From CAYJBH01 sp964369965 (GTDB lineage Bacteria; Bacillota; Clostridia; Oscillospirales; Ruminococcaceae), in assembly GCA_964369965.1 (NCBI GenBank), contig CAYJGF010000019.1, positions 1 through 56,808 of the forward strand: a stretch of 56,808 nucleotides of DNA. Direction: 5' to 3'. A program made the translations under genes and the position numbers. Of this stretch, positions 32,197 through 40,978 are shown piece by piece; position 1 is the first letter of the stretch, and each line of letters opens with the position of its first letter. The notes beneath the pieces are model-generated. The model was given only the letters and a program-made list of their open reading frames with translations, searched no databases and was not told where the DNA came from.

Positions 32197-32301
32197 TATA
32201 GCAACTAAAACTTATATTTGTCCAAAGAATAGCATAAAAAACATTGATATGTGGTTTTTTGTGCGTATGATTTGCCGACAAATAAAGTTTTAGTTGCTAT
32301 A
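32197..32301. repeat. 105-bp element with about 25-bp terminal inverted repeats between convergent genes
   Basis: The left arm, TATAGCAACTAAAACTTATA plus TTTGTC (32197-32222), and the right arm (32277-32301) are inverted copies with one bulged base, separated by 54 nt of AT-rich sequence. The right arm encodes the last three residues and TAA stop of the convergent membrane protein. No T-run suited to a classical terminator and no flanking duplication was found. It may be a MITE or a long bidirectional terminator. Confidence 0.75.
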
Positions 32302-33690
32302 CTCCTGCGGAACAACCAATATTTCATAGTATAAACGATAGTATTCTTGCCCGAAATCCCCACCGCTGTTGTTATAATTATAACAGGTAAACGCGTTGGA
32401 AACACTCTCGTCATAAAGCGGGACCTCGACACTTTCTTCGCCGTTTGCGATGGCGGTTGCAATCAACTCCTCTCGCTCTACGGTGGTAGCTTTTAAATCA
32501 CCGAGCCAAAGATAATTAGCATTAATAAACAGCAACACAAATATAACGGTGGCAATAATATTGAATGTCACAGCAATATTTGTTTTTGTTTTTTTGGATA
32601 AAAAGGATAGGTTTAACTCATCAACAGTCGCTAAATTTTTAAATATTAATATTAAAACGATCATCAGATATAAAAGCAAACCATAGTTCGGGACATAAGG
32701 GGAAAAAGACCACATGAATAGCGAGGCAACCGCGCCGGATATCAACCCCATATTGCATTTGATGACATAAAAAATATTCTGTTTTCTTATAAATATAATA
32801 GTGATTAATGCAAGCGTGATTAAAACTATCATAAGGATATGCCCGAACAATGAGTTGGTCGTCAGGGTGTCGATGTGGAGATAAAAACTATACTCAAAAC
32901 GCTCCAAAAGGCTATTTTCATATCCGGCAGAATGTGACTGCGCCATGCGAACAAATGTACCCGGCGATAAAACGCTGGCAACTATACCTATTAACAAACC
33001 TATGTTGCACAATAAGGCTCTTTTAATATGTGCAAATTTTATTTGATAGTTAAATATCGATTGAAAGAAAATCATGAGGCAGAGTATTGCGCCGAACATT
33101 TCATGTTGCATACCGGTGAAAAAACCGAAAAGGTTAACAAGGATACATATTTTAAAGCTCAACTCGGCAGAAAAGTCAATTTTTTTAGTTATCACATAAA
33201 AATACAGCATGATTAACGCACATGCAAGAACGTACATAGTTGTAAAAATATATCGATAATAAAACCAAACCGCCTCGGTAAGATAGAACAGCACTAAAAA
33301 AAGAACAATGACCTGTGTGGGTTTTATTTTTTTTATCTTATCATTGATATTGACTAAACAGGTGAAGATTGAAAACAGAAAAATCACACCGGAAAACACG
33401 CCCACAAAAGTATCGCTAAATACAGAGCGCAGGGAGGTCAGCATCTGCCCGAAAACTCTCCCGCTCCAGTTGGTATAGTACAACACGCTACTTTCAATTA
33501 TATGTTGTATATCGGTTATTTTTTCACCATAATCGCCGTCATAGTCATCAAGATAATGCAAAGCGGTGTCCGTGACGGTGAAGAGCACATCATCGCCTAT
33601 AGCCGGAGTGTACCTTGTAACGGTGAAAATAAATGCGAATATGATGAAAATTACAAGTATGTATAATATTAGGTTTATTTTTACTTTCAT
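32290..33690 (-). CDS. Polytopic membrane protein, DUF6056/GtrII-like (putative GT-C transferase)
   Basis: A 466-residue protein with about eleven transmembrane helices. After the first helix the outside loop carries an acidic pair (AIGDDVLF) and later YYTNWSGRVFGQML, the DD...WxGR arrangement seen in DUF6056 and GtrII-type proteins that use polyprenyl-phosphate sugars to decorate surface polysaccharides. The C-terminal extracytoplasmic tail is short. It is the last gene of the glycan operon, 42 nt after the formyltransferase. The role as acceptor-side transferase for a lipid-linked sugar is inferred. Its final residues Tyr-Ser-Asn and stop come from the 32.2 kb inverted repeat. Confidence 0.7.
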   Translation of the reverse strand: MKVKINLILYILVIFIIFAFIFTVTRYTPAIGDDVLFTVTDTALHYLDDYDGDYGEKITDIQHIIESSVLYYTNWSGRVFGQMLTSLRSVFSDTFVGVFSGVIFLFSIFTCLVNINDKIKKIKPTQVIVLFLVLFYLTEAVWFYYRYIFTTMYVLACALIMLYFYVITKKIDFSAELSFKICILVNLFGFFTGMQHEMFGAILCLMIFFQSIFNYQIKFAHIKRALLCNIGLLIGIVASVLSPGTFVRMAQSHSAGYENSLLERFEYSFYLHIDTLTTNSLFGHILMIVLITLALITIIFIRKQNIFYVIKCNMGLISGAVASLFMWSFSPYVPNYGLLLYLMIVLILIFKNLATVDELNLSFLSKKTKTNIAVTFNIIATVIFVLLFINANYLWLGDLKATTVEREELIATAIANGEESVEVPLYDESVSNAFTCYNYNNSGGDFGQEYYRLYYEILVVPQEYSN

Positions 33691-33732
33691 TCTACTACTT
33701 TCCGTTAAATTATATTTATGATGATTATAGTA

Positions 33733-34653
33733 TTATATTAAACGGGTTCTAAGTTTTTTAAAACTATAAATATTATTATTACTGTCATATGCTTTGATTA
33801 TTTTCAACAATCCACTACCACAAACAACAACCGGCATACCATCGGTAATTGACCATATTTTACCGGGTTGTCTTATTTCAAATGTTAGATCCTCAACGAC
33901 TTCAGCTTCTGATATTATTATTTTTTCATCGTCGATTAATGTAAATGCTCCTTGGTATGGTTCGCCTAAAGCCCTAATGGTGTTGAATATTTTTTTTGCT
34001 GTCCACTGCCAATCAATCTTATAATCTTCCAAATCTCTCCAGATGCTGTATGTAGCCTCACTATTATCTTGACTTTGTGCTGTAAGTCGGTTTTTGCTAA
34101 TTTTATCTATAAGTTCTAAAGTCATCTCCGCGTAGATATCAGCCTGTCGTTTTATAATTTCTTTAATGTATTCATTCGGTTCAATTTGCATTTTCCTTTG
34201 CAACAAAATATCACCGTTATCGGCACTTTCGCCTGCGAACAAGGCGGTAATTCCTATAAATTCATCACCGTTTATCACTGCGGTAGGAGTGGGCGCAAAC
34301 CCCCTGTATTTTGGGAGCATAGAATCATGAAATACTATTAGTTTTGTACGCAAAATATCATTAATTGATAATGGCAGTAAGTATTTCCACGATATTGCTA
34401 TTGCAGAGTCAGCTCTTGTATCAATTAGCAATTTTGTTAAATCTGTTCTGACATCAAACCAGTCACGAAAAGGAATATCGGCATCCTGACATAATTTTAC
34501 AATGTCGGTATACCATTCTTTTTTTACATCAATTTCCTTGAAACTTACAACGCAAGCTATGTTTTCGATTAAATTATTGTGCAATAAATATTGCAACGAG
34601 GTGTAACCTTTTTCTGTTGCAAGAAATAATATGAATTTTGTTTTCATGCGCAT
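33733..34653 (-). CDS. Sugar-nucleotide N-formyltransferase (Fmt/ArnA-N fold)
   Basis: A 306-residue formyltetrahydrofolate-dependent transferase. The N-terminal Rossmann-like catalytic domain has FHDSMLPKYRGFAP and ADNGDILLQRK. The C-terminal part (about 205-306, EDYKIDWQWTAKKIFNTIRALGEPYQGAF) matches the ArnA-type sugar formyltransferases rather than tRNA formyltransferase. Catalytic His109 and Asp145 are present, but the residue two before the His, normally Asn, is Val107. It lies 7 nt after a WecE-like aminotransferase, so the expected substrate is that enzyme's 4-amino-4,6-dideoxy sugar nucleotide. The start is the ATG at 34653 or 34647. Confidence 0.82.
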   Translation of the reverse strand: MRMKTKFILFLATEKGYTSLQYLLHNNLIENIACVVSFKEIDVKKEWYTDIVKLCQDADIPFRDWFDVRTDLTKLLIDTRADSAIAISWKYLLPLSINDILRTKLIVFHDSMLPKYRGFAPTPTAVINGDEFIGITALFAGESADNGDILLQRKMQIEPNEYIKEIIKRQADIYAEMTLELIDKISKNRLTAQSQDNSEATYSIWRDLEDYKIDWQWTAKKIFNTIRALGEPYQGAFTLIDDEKIIISEAEVVEDLTFEIRQPGKIWSITDGMPVVVCGSGLLKIIKAYDSNNNIYSFKKLRTRLI

Positions 34654-34660
34654 TTTATCC

Positions 34661-35776
34661 TTAAAAGCATTTGATGGTTTTTATTACATATTTGATATCG
34701 TTTAACCCTCCGTAATACATAGGCAGTCGCAACAACCTATCACTCTCCTGTGTAGTGTGTACATCATCGCCGAAAAACACACCGCATTTTTCACCAAAAG
34801 GGGAGCTGTGCAACGGGACATAGTGAAATACACTCAAAATATCATTTTGCTTTAGATGGTTTATTAATAAGGTTCGCTCTTGGAGTGAGCGCAGTTTAAT
34901 GTAGAACATGTGCGCATTGTGCACGCAATCTTGTGGGATGGTGGGCAGTATAAACCGCTCCGCTGCAAAGCTTTTTAGTTCTTCATTGTACAAATTCCAG
35001 GTTTTGAGACGGTCATCATTGATTTCATCCGCCTTTATAAGCTGAGCATAGAGATATGCCGCGTTAATCTCACTCGGGAGATATGATGAGCCTTTGTCCA
35101 CCCATGTGTATTTATCAACCTCACCGCGCCAAAATTTACTGCGGTCTGTCCCTTTTTCGCGGATAATCTCCGCACGTTCGATGAAACGCTCATCATTTAT
35201 AAGTAGAGCACCGCCCTCACCCATTGAGTAGTTTTTAGTCTCGTGGAAAGAAAAACAACCAAAATGCCCTATCGAGCCGAGCGCACGCCCTTTATATGTC
35301 GACATAACGCCCTGTGCCGCGTCCTCAACGACAAATAGATCATGACGGTTTGCAATATCCATAATTGTGTCCATCTCGCAGGCTACACCGGCATAGTGAA
35401 CAGGGACAATGGCCTTTGTTTTGTCGGTGATTGCACCCTCAATCAGTTTTTCGTCGATATTCATGGTGTCCGGTCTGATGTCCACAAAAACAATTTTCGC
35501 GCCATATAATACAAAGGCGTTTGCCGTCGAAACGAATGTGTAGGACGGCATGATTACCTCGTCCCCGGGCTTAATATCACACAAAAGTGCCGCCATTTCA
35601 AGTGCATGGGTGCAACTTGTTGTGAGCAGTGCTTTTTTGCAGCCGGTCTTGTTTTCAATCCACTCGTTGCAAAGTTTAGTAAACTCACCGTCACCGCAAA
35701 TTTTGTTGTTTCGGATTGCTTTTTCGATGTATTTCAGCTCGGTGCCGACATGGGGAGGGATGTTAAATAAAATCAT
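34661..35776 (-). CDS. wecE: dTDP-4-amino-4,6-dideoxygalactose transaminase (WecE/RffA)
   Basis: PLP enzyme of the DegT/DnrJ/EryC1 family that aminates dTDP-4-keto-6-deoxyglucose at C4. The 371 residues follow E. coli RffA very closely: IPPHVGTELKYIEKAI, GDEVIMPSYTFVSTANAFVL, VFVDIRPDTMNIDE, VPVHYAGVACEMDTI, VEDAAQGVMSTYKGRALG. The Schiff-base lysine is in SFHETKNYSMGEGGA. The dTDP-sugar precursor genes (rmlA, rmlB) are not in the window. Next to the formyltransferase it predicts dTDP-Fuc4N and its N-formyl derivative. It could alternatively serve the nonulosonate branch, but it does not look like PseC. Confidence 0.92.
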   Translation of the reverse strand: MILFNIPPHVGTELKYIEKAIRNNKICGDGEFTKLCNEWIENKTGCKKALLTTSCTHALEMAALLCDIKPGDEVIMPSYTFVSTANAFVLYGAKIVFVDIRPDTMNIDEKLIEGAITDKTKAIVPVHYAGVACEMDTIMDIANRHDLFVVEDAAQGVMSTYKGRALGSIGHFGCFSFHETKNYSMGEGGALLINDERFIERAEIIREKGTDRSKFWRGEVDKYTWVDKGSSYLPSEINAAYLYAQLIKADEINDDRLKTWNLYNEELKSFAAERFILPTIPQDCVHNAHMFYIKLRSLQERTLLINHLKQNDILSVFHYVPLHSSPFGEKCGVFFGDDVHTTQESDRLLRLPMYYGGLNDIKYVIKTIKCF

Positions 35777-35802
35777 TGTATTGTCCTATCAATGTAATCG
35801 TT

Positions 35803-37746
35803 TTACAGTATTATCTCTTCTAAAGTGTCGCCGGTAAAATAATAAATGTAATTGTAACCGTCATCTTTTACGTTTGTTTTTACTTCTTCTATTGTCAACT
35901 CATTTTCGTGTACATTTATTCTATTTAACCCATATCCCATCCCGTAACGTATTGAACGTTCTTTATTATGATAAGCAGGCAGATCGTCCTCATTATATAC
36001 TAACATGTTGTAGGATTCGATTCCGGTATACCCTGAAATTGTAAATAACAGAGCATCACCATCGTTATAATTATCCCATATAACACTATCGCTGTCAATA
36101 AAAATAACCGACTCCCTTTTTTGCTCGGCAGGTAACGAATCAAGACGAATAAGCTCCTGCACAAACGTGCCGTTCATGTATTTGTTGGGTGCAAGATGTG
36201 TCTCTACTATACCGCCGATACCGCTGAAAATGTCGCCGGACATAATTTGATTTTTGTAGGTAGTGTAGTTCTCCTCACTATATTTTTCCGTGTGTTTCAT
36301 CTGATTGTTCATGTTGACAACAAGATCTATAAGGTTAATGTTAACTACGAATGTGACAACAATGCAAACAAAAAGAATTTTAACAGCTTTTTTCAGCAAA
36401 AAGGTTCCACACAGTTTATCGTATATCTTATAGGGTAGTTCGTTTGCAACAAAGAAAGCCAAGCCTACTATGGTGGGAACCATGAAAAAGTAACCGGCAC
36501 TACCGCCGTAAAAGTGAAAAAACATACCCGGCAGGAATGAGGTGACGGTCATTACAATTAATGCCTCCTCAAGGAAAAATTTATCGGTAAAAACAATCTG
36601 TTTTAAACCGTTAATCTTTCGCGTTGCATATAGGGCAACAGATAGTGAAAATATTGAGAAAAACAACAAATAAAAGAGCGAGTTGCCATTTTCGATATAA
36701 TAATATTCAAATGCAAGTATTTTAAAGAAAGGGTCGCCGCCGTATGAGCCGCCGCTGCTGACGCTGTAAGAGCCGAAGTAATAGATGAAAAATGAGGCTG
36801 CGTACCATGCATTTAAAATCCAATGTTTGATATTGCGCATATTTTTTCGGAAAATAATATACATTACACCGCTTAAAACTATAGCGCCGGTCGAAATTTT
36901 TGCAAAGGATATTAAAACAATGAAAGCAGGGATTGCGATAGTATACCATAATGTTCCGATGATTTTGTGATTGAAATAAGATTTACGGTACAATAAGACA
37001 AACAGATTAATAAACAATAACATTAATGCATTTGCAATTAAAAAAGACTCGCTCACAAAATAATTATTTAAAAATATACCGGCATTATGATACGACGCGT
37101 AGCTAAGAAGCGGTATAAATGCCATCATAACAAAAAGCAGGTCGATGTTTTTAACTATCGTGTTCTTACCCATATAAAATTTAATGTTAACTATAAGTTG
37201 TTGCAACAGATAAAAGAATAACGGTATAAAAACAACGGGATAGATGTAGTTGTATACAAAGACAATATTTATGATAAAAACAAAGGAGATTATCGCTAAT
37301 ATTAAATGACTCCCGGTATGATAGTTGATGCCATGTATTCCGTCAGCGAGGATGGAGGGGGCGCCGACCTCAAAAATAGTCCTTGCTAACGTGGTGTGAA
37401 ACATGGTGTCAACATGGACACCGCCGAGATAAATATTGGTAAAAACATCTAAATTTAACGTATTCGAATTCCATACAACATTGACAAGATAGACAGATAA
37501 AACCGACAACAAGACAATCGATATGAGAAAATCTTTGAGATTGATTTTTGCCTTTCGTGCATTAAAAATAAAGCCGACAAGCCAAAAAACAACAATACAG
37601 AGACTTATCAGTATAATTTTTATGTCATAAAACGACCCGTAGCCAAAGAGACTAAAGATAATACAGCCACTGAACACGAGCGATATTATCAGCCCTGTCA
37701 AGGTGGGCAGATAAGTTTTATTAGTTGATGGTGTCATGTTTTTCAT
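35803..37746 (-). CDS. Large polytopic membrane protein, possible GT-C glycosyltransferase
   Basis: I do not recognise this gene with certainty. The 647 residues contain at least ten hydrophobic helices and a C-terminal extracytoplasmic domain of about 160 residues. The first large outside loop has GGVHVDTMFHTTLARTIFE then GINYHTGSHL: an acidic residue followed by FH, and later a YH pair, as in several GT-C-fold enzymes that use lipid-linked donors. It could instead be an O-antigen-polymerase-like protein. It overlaps pseF by 4 bp (ATGA) and is clearly part of the glycan operon. Confidence 0.55.
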   Translation of the reverse strand: MKNMTPSTNKTYLPTLTGLIISLVFSGCIIFSLFGYGSFYDIKIILISLCIVVFWLVGFIFNARKAKINLKDFLISIVLLSVLSVYLVNVVWNSNTLNLDVFTNIYLGGVHVDTMFHTTLARTIFEVGAPSILADGIHGINYHTGSHLILAIISFVFIINIVFVYNYIYPVVFIPLFFYLLQQLIVNIKFYMGKNTIVKNIDLLFVMMAFIPLLSYASYHNAGIFLNNYFVSESFLIANALMLLFINLFVLLYRKSYFNHKIIGTLWYTIAIPAFIVLISFAKISTGAIVLSGVMYIIFRKNMRNIKHWILNAWYAASFFIYYFGSYSVSSGGSYGGDPFFKILAFEYYYIENGNSLFYLLFFSIFSLSVALYATRKINGLKQIVFTDKFFLEEALIVMTVTSFLPGMFFHFYGGSAGYFFMVPTIVGLAFFVANELPYKIYDKLCGTFLLKKAVKILFVCIVVTFVVNINLIDLVVNMNNQMKHTEKYSEENYTTYKNQIMSGDIFSGIGGIVETHLAPNKYMNGTFVQELIRLDSLPAEQKRESVIFIDSDSVIWDNYNDGDALLFTISGYTGIESYNMLVYNEDDLPAYHNKERSIRYGMGYGLNRINVHENELTIEEVKTNVKDDGYNYIYYFTGDTLEEIIL

Positions 37747-38441
37747 TTTCCCTCATCTAACGCAATTTGATACTTCATCTCCGCTAGTCTCCAGTCCGTT
37801 TCGTTGTCTATATCCTGCACCTTTAACTCATCGACAATTATGGGCACTGTTTTACTTAAAACCAATCCTTTTTCCGCTAAAAAGGTTGCCGTTCTCAAAA
37901 AATAAAACTGCCCTGCATCGTGATAATGCTTATCTAAATCTTGACTTCTTGTAAATTCGTATTCCTTGTTTAGAAACTTCAGATAATTATTGTCGTCAAT
38001 GACTACCGCTCTTTGAGGTGGGTATGAAAAGGCGGTTATCGGAAAGACGCTGTTCGCATCGGTTGAGCGAAGTATGTCGAACGCTTCTTTCAATATCGCC
38101 GCATTTACAAAGGGCGCGGTCGGATAGATGCAACAGACAAAGTCAAAATTTTTACCGAGGTTGCGCATTTTGTCCACAACCTCTAAGATGACATCTGTAG
38201 TGGTGGCAAAGTCGTCGGAGTTGCGCTCACTCCTCAAAAACGGAACTTTGGCACCGTAGTCGTCGGCGATGCTCGCTATCTCCTTTGAATCGGTTGAAAC
38301 AACTATTTCATCAAAGATACCGCTTTTTTGGGCGGCGAGTATGGAGTAGGAAATAATAGGTTTATCTAAAAACAACTTTATGTTTTTATTTGCTATTCTT
38401 TTGCTACCGCCCCTTGCCGGTATAATGGCTAATATCTTCAT
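37743..38441 (-). CDS. pseF: CMP-pseudaminic acid synthetase-like cytidylyltransferase (PseF)
   Basis: Activates a nonulosonic acid with CTP to the CMP-sugar used by glycosyltransferases. The 232 residues start MKILAIIPARGGSKRIANKNIK, the CTP-binding motif, and carry FLRSERNSDDFATTTDVILE. The stretch FSYPPQRAV...TRSQDLDKHYHDAGQFYFL is a PseF hallmark that distinguishes pseudaminic from neuraminic acid enzymes. It is two nt after the GNAT gene and follows the synthase, so the genes form a nonulosonate module. The exact sugar cannot be fixed from sequence. Confidence 0.88.
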   Translation of the reverse strand: MKILAIIPARGGSKRIANKNIKLFLDKPIISYSILAAQKSGIFDEIVVSTDSKEIASIADDYGAKVPFLRSERNSDDFATTTDVILEVVDKMRNLGKNFDFVCCIYPTAPFVNAAILKEAFDILRSTDANSVFPITAFSYPPQRAVVIDDNNYLKFLNKEYEFTRSQDLDKHYHDAGQFYFLRTATFLAEKGLVLSKTVPIIVDELKVQDIDNETDWRLAEMKYQIALDEGK

Positions 38442-38443
38442 AG

Positions 38444-38998
38444 CTATATCTTTTCACCCTTGTCGGCAAAAAAGTCTTTTGCCAGTATTGACATTATACG
38501 TGAATTGTGGAATTTCCCACCGTGAAAATAATTCTCTCTCAAAAGCCCGTCCTGAACCATGCCTATTTTTGAATACAGCTCATATTTCGGGGTGTCAAAC
38601 TCATAAATTTCGGTCCATATCTTATTAAGACCAAGCTCGCCAAAACCGTAGCCAAACAGCATCTCACACGCCTCTTTTGCATATCCTTTGTTGTCGATAT
38701 ATGCATTATTCTCGCCGATATACAAGCTGAGATCGGCATTTCTGTTGACCCAGTTGATATAGCAAAGGCCGGCGCAACCTATCGGGGTGTTATCGTTATC
38801 ATTTTTAATAATCATAAACATCAAGGTGTCGTTCCTTTTAATGACATATTCATTAAACCAAAACTCTTGATTATCATTGCTCAACTCACGATATTCGCGA
38901 AAAAACTTGCGGAAATCCTCATTGTTCCTCCACTCTTTCAACAGCGGTAAATCGCACCGCTCGAGTGCTCTAAAGGAAACTAAATTACCCTTAATCAT
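38444..38998 (-). CDS. GNAT acetyltransferase of the nonulosonate module (PseH-like)
   Basis: The start is set at the ATG at 38998 (MIKGNLVSF) because AGAGAGGATG lies 7 nt upstream; the extra TTG codon before it is less likely. The 184 residues form a GNAT fold of the RimJ/RimL type: RALERCDLPLLKEWRN at the N-terminus, PIGCAGLCYINWVNRNADLSLYIGE in the core, and GYAKEACEMLFGYGFGELGLNKIW in the acetyl-CoA-binding region. Placed between the synthase and the cytidylyltransferase, it likely N-acetylates the amino sugar precursor, as PseH does. Stop and start of the neighbours overlap (TGATG). Confidence 0.78.
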   Translation of the reverse strand: MIKGNLVSFRALERCDLPLLKEWRNNEDFRKFFREYRELSNDNQEFWFNEYVIKRNDTLMFMIIKNDNDNTPIGCAGLCYINWVNRNADLSLYIGENNAYIDNKGYAKEACEMLFGYGFGELGLNKIWTEIYEFDTPKYELYSKIGMVQDGLLRENYFHGGKFHNSRIMSILAKDFFADKGEKI

Positions 38999-40068
38999 CA
39001 ATCAACATCCTCTCTTTTTAACATAACCCCGTCCGACAAATCTTTGTTGAGGGTTTTACCGATTAAACTATCAATTTCATATGGCTCATAGCCAACATCA
39101 CTTCTGGGTCGCAGCGGTTGCAGGTCCTCCTTTGTCAAAACAGAGCCTGCCAAAAGCCCTTTTGTCAAATACAAGCCCCTTTTTTGAACTATGACGGTCT
39201 GCTTTTCATTATCCTCAACCCTTTTAATCCCATCGCCTAAACAGAGCCACAGATCATAGGACGCGTCCACCATCTCACGCCACTCTTCGGGCGTTGTGCT
39301 GAATTTATGGTCGGGGCCGGTTCTTGTTTTGTCGTCGGTGAAGTGCTTTTCAATCACTCTTGCCCCAAGGGCTATTGCGCCCAAAACGGCAACGTGACCT
39401 AAGGTGTGATCCGATAAGCCGAAAATGACATCGGGGTATTTTTCTTTATAAGTATTCAGCACATTTAGGTTGATGTATCTAAAATTGTTCTTGTCCGCAG
39501 TGTAATTGGTGTTGCACTGCATTAACACAACGTTTTTATTTATCTTCATAATCCGATTGATAGCATTGTCAACCTCATTGAGGTCGGCGGCGCCGCTTGC
39601 CAATATTACCGGTTTATTTTTTTCGGCGATATACTCCAGCATTTCATGCCATGTGATATCGCCGGAGCCTATTTTATAGGCATTAACATATCTGTCGGCA
39701 AGGTCAACAGATGCAAAGTCGTAGGGGCTTGTCATATACTCAATCCCGACCTCATCGCATTTGGCTTTTAACAGTGGCGTCCAATCATCGCTGATGCTTG
39801 CCTCAAGATAGACATCAAAAACCGATTTGCTCCAATTTTTTTGATGGGAGAGTTGCCCACCCATGTTTTTAAAGCCGATATCGCTAACTATCTTGTCCGC
39901 CTTGAAATTTTGGAATTTTGCGGCGTCGGCACCCGCTTGTTTTGCAAGTTTTATAAGCTCATAAGCTCTATCGATATCACCATCATGATTTGCCGCTATA
40001 TCGGCTATGAAATACGGTCTTGCACCCTCACTTATAACCGCCTCACCGATTTTAATCTCCGTACCCAT
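38998..40068 (-). CDS. Nonulosonic acid (sialic acid family) synthase, NeuB/PseI-like
   Basis: Condenses PEP with a six-carbon amino sugar to form a nine-carbon nonulosonic acid. The 356 residues hold a NeuB TIM barrel (FIADIAANHDGDIDRAYELI, AGADAAKFQNF, GLSDHTLGH, ALGARVIEKHFTDDK, GPDHKFS) and a C-terminal SAF/antifreeze-like domain (about 295-356, VQKRGLYLTKGLLAGSVL). The insertion GGQLSHQKNWSKSVFDVYLEASISDDW sets it apart from classical NeuB, PseI and LegI as I remember them, so the product may differ. GGGGGAA precedes the ATG. It is followed directly by the GNAT and pseF. Confidence 0.88.
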   Translation of the reverse strand: MGTEIKIGEAVISEGARPYFIADIAANHDGDIDRAYELIKLAKQAGADAAKFQNFKADKIVSDIGFKNMGGQLSHQKNWSKSVFDVYLEASISDDWTPLLKAKCDEVGIEYMTSPYDFASVDLADRYVNAYKIGSGDITWHEMLEYIAEKNKPVILASGAADLNEVDNAINRIMKINKNVVLMQCNTNYTADKNNFRYINLNVLNTYKEKYPDVIFGLSDHTLGHVAVLGAIALGARVIEKHFTDDKTRTGPDHKFSTTPEEWREMVDASYDLWLCLGDGIKRVEDNEKQTVIVQKRGLYLTKGLLAGSVLTKEDLQPLRPRSDVGYEPYEIDSLIGKTLNKDLSDGVMLKREDVD

Positions 40069-40069
40069 G

Positions 40070-40978
40070 CTATTCCCCCGATTTTAGTTTAGCTGCATAA
40101 TTTTCATCCGATAATTTTTTGTACTGTGCCAAATCCTCTTCAACGGTATTTAAAACAATCCCCAAATCCTTTTGGATTTTATCACAATTAAGCCCCATGT
40201 TTTTTGTTCTGGGCGCTGAAAAATTAAAATTATCCACGCTTATTGAGTTGATTACACCCGGGATTTGAAACAAATCCTGTATTTTTTTGCCTATTGTATA
40301 TTTATCAATTCGGTTTTTACTGCCTATATTATATATCCCTTTAAGATTATTTGTTATTGCAAGCTCGATTATCTTGACCAGGTTGTTGACCAAAATGGGG
40401 GAGAAATAAACATCGTTAAACATATTTAACGTCTCATCTGAAATTAGTGCTTGAATAATCCACTCACTGAACGAATTTTTATTACGGTAGTTATAGCCGT
40501 ACATATTGGTCCTGATTATCAGGGCGTTTTCATCCTCCAAGACCTTTTCCTCCGCCATTAATTTGGTTTTTGCATATACGTTGACGGGGGCGACCTCGTC
40601 GGTCTCACTGCTTAAATCGACCTTGGTGCCCTTATAGACCGCGTCGGTGGAGATGAATACAAATTTCACCCCCTGTTTTTTGCATATCTTGCGCAGATTA
40701 TCCACCATCTGGAAATTCACTATTTCGGCATAGTCCGGTTTTGTCTCGCACAAATCCACATTCACCAGTGCCGCACAGTGAATAAAGGTATCGATTTTGT
40801 TTTCCGATAAAATATTTTCGACATCTAATGTATCCAGCGCAGAGCCGATACTACAAGATACATTGTTAATATTGACCGGATTTTTATCGATGCCGAAGAT
40901 GCTGTATTTATCCCGCAACAGATAGGATAAATTTGACCCCAACATGCCGGCGGTGCCGGTTATAAAAACATTTTTCAT
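40070..40978 (-). CDS. Extended SDR nucleotide-sugar reductase/epimerase (RmlD-like)
   Basis: A 302-residue NAD(P)-dependent short-chain dehydrogenase. The glycine-rich loop GTAGMLGSNL is at the N-terminus, DTFIHCAALVNVDLCE and FVFISTDAVYKG are RmlD-like, and the catalytic YAKTK (YxxxK) follows. RmlD reduces 4-keto sugars. In this position it may process the sugar that feeds the nonulosonate synthase or a 6-deoxy sugar of the repeat unit. The PseB dehydratase pattern is not evident, so it is not a direct substitute on sequence grounds. It overlaps the upstream gene by 1 nt (TAATG). Confidence 0.82.
   Translation of the reverse strand: MKNVFITGTAGMLGSNLSYLLRDKYSIFGIDKNPVNINNVSCSIGSALDTLDVENILSENKIDTFIHCAALVNVDLCETKPDYAEIVNFQMVDNLRKICKKQGVKFVFISTDAVYKGTKVDLSSETDEVAPVNVYAKTKLMAEEKVLEDENALIIRTNMYGYNYRNKNSFSEWIIQALISDETLNMFNDVYFSPILVNNLVKIIELAITNNLKGIYNIGSKNRIDKYTIGKKIQDLFQIPGVINSISVDNFNFSAPRTKNMGLNCDKIQKDLGIVLNTVEEDLAQYKKLSDENYAAKLKSGE

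Noticed and set aside
33733..34653. Methionyl-tRNA formyltransferase (fmt)
   Set aside because: The C-terminal region and glycan-operon context match sugar formyltransferases; the def/priA/rsmB-type neighbours of fmt are absent.
34661..35776. PseC aminotransferase
   Set aside because: The sequence follows RffA/WecE along its length (GDEVIMPSYTFVSTANAFVL, DIRPDTMNIDE) rather than PseC.
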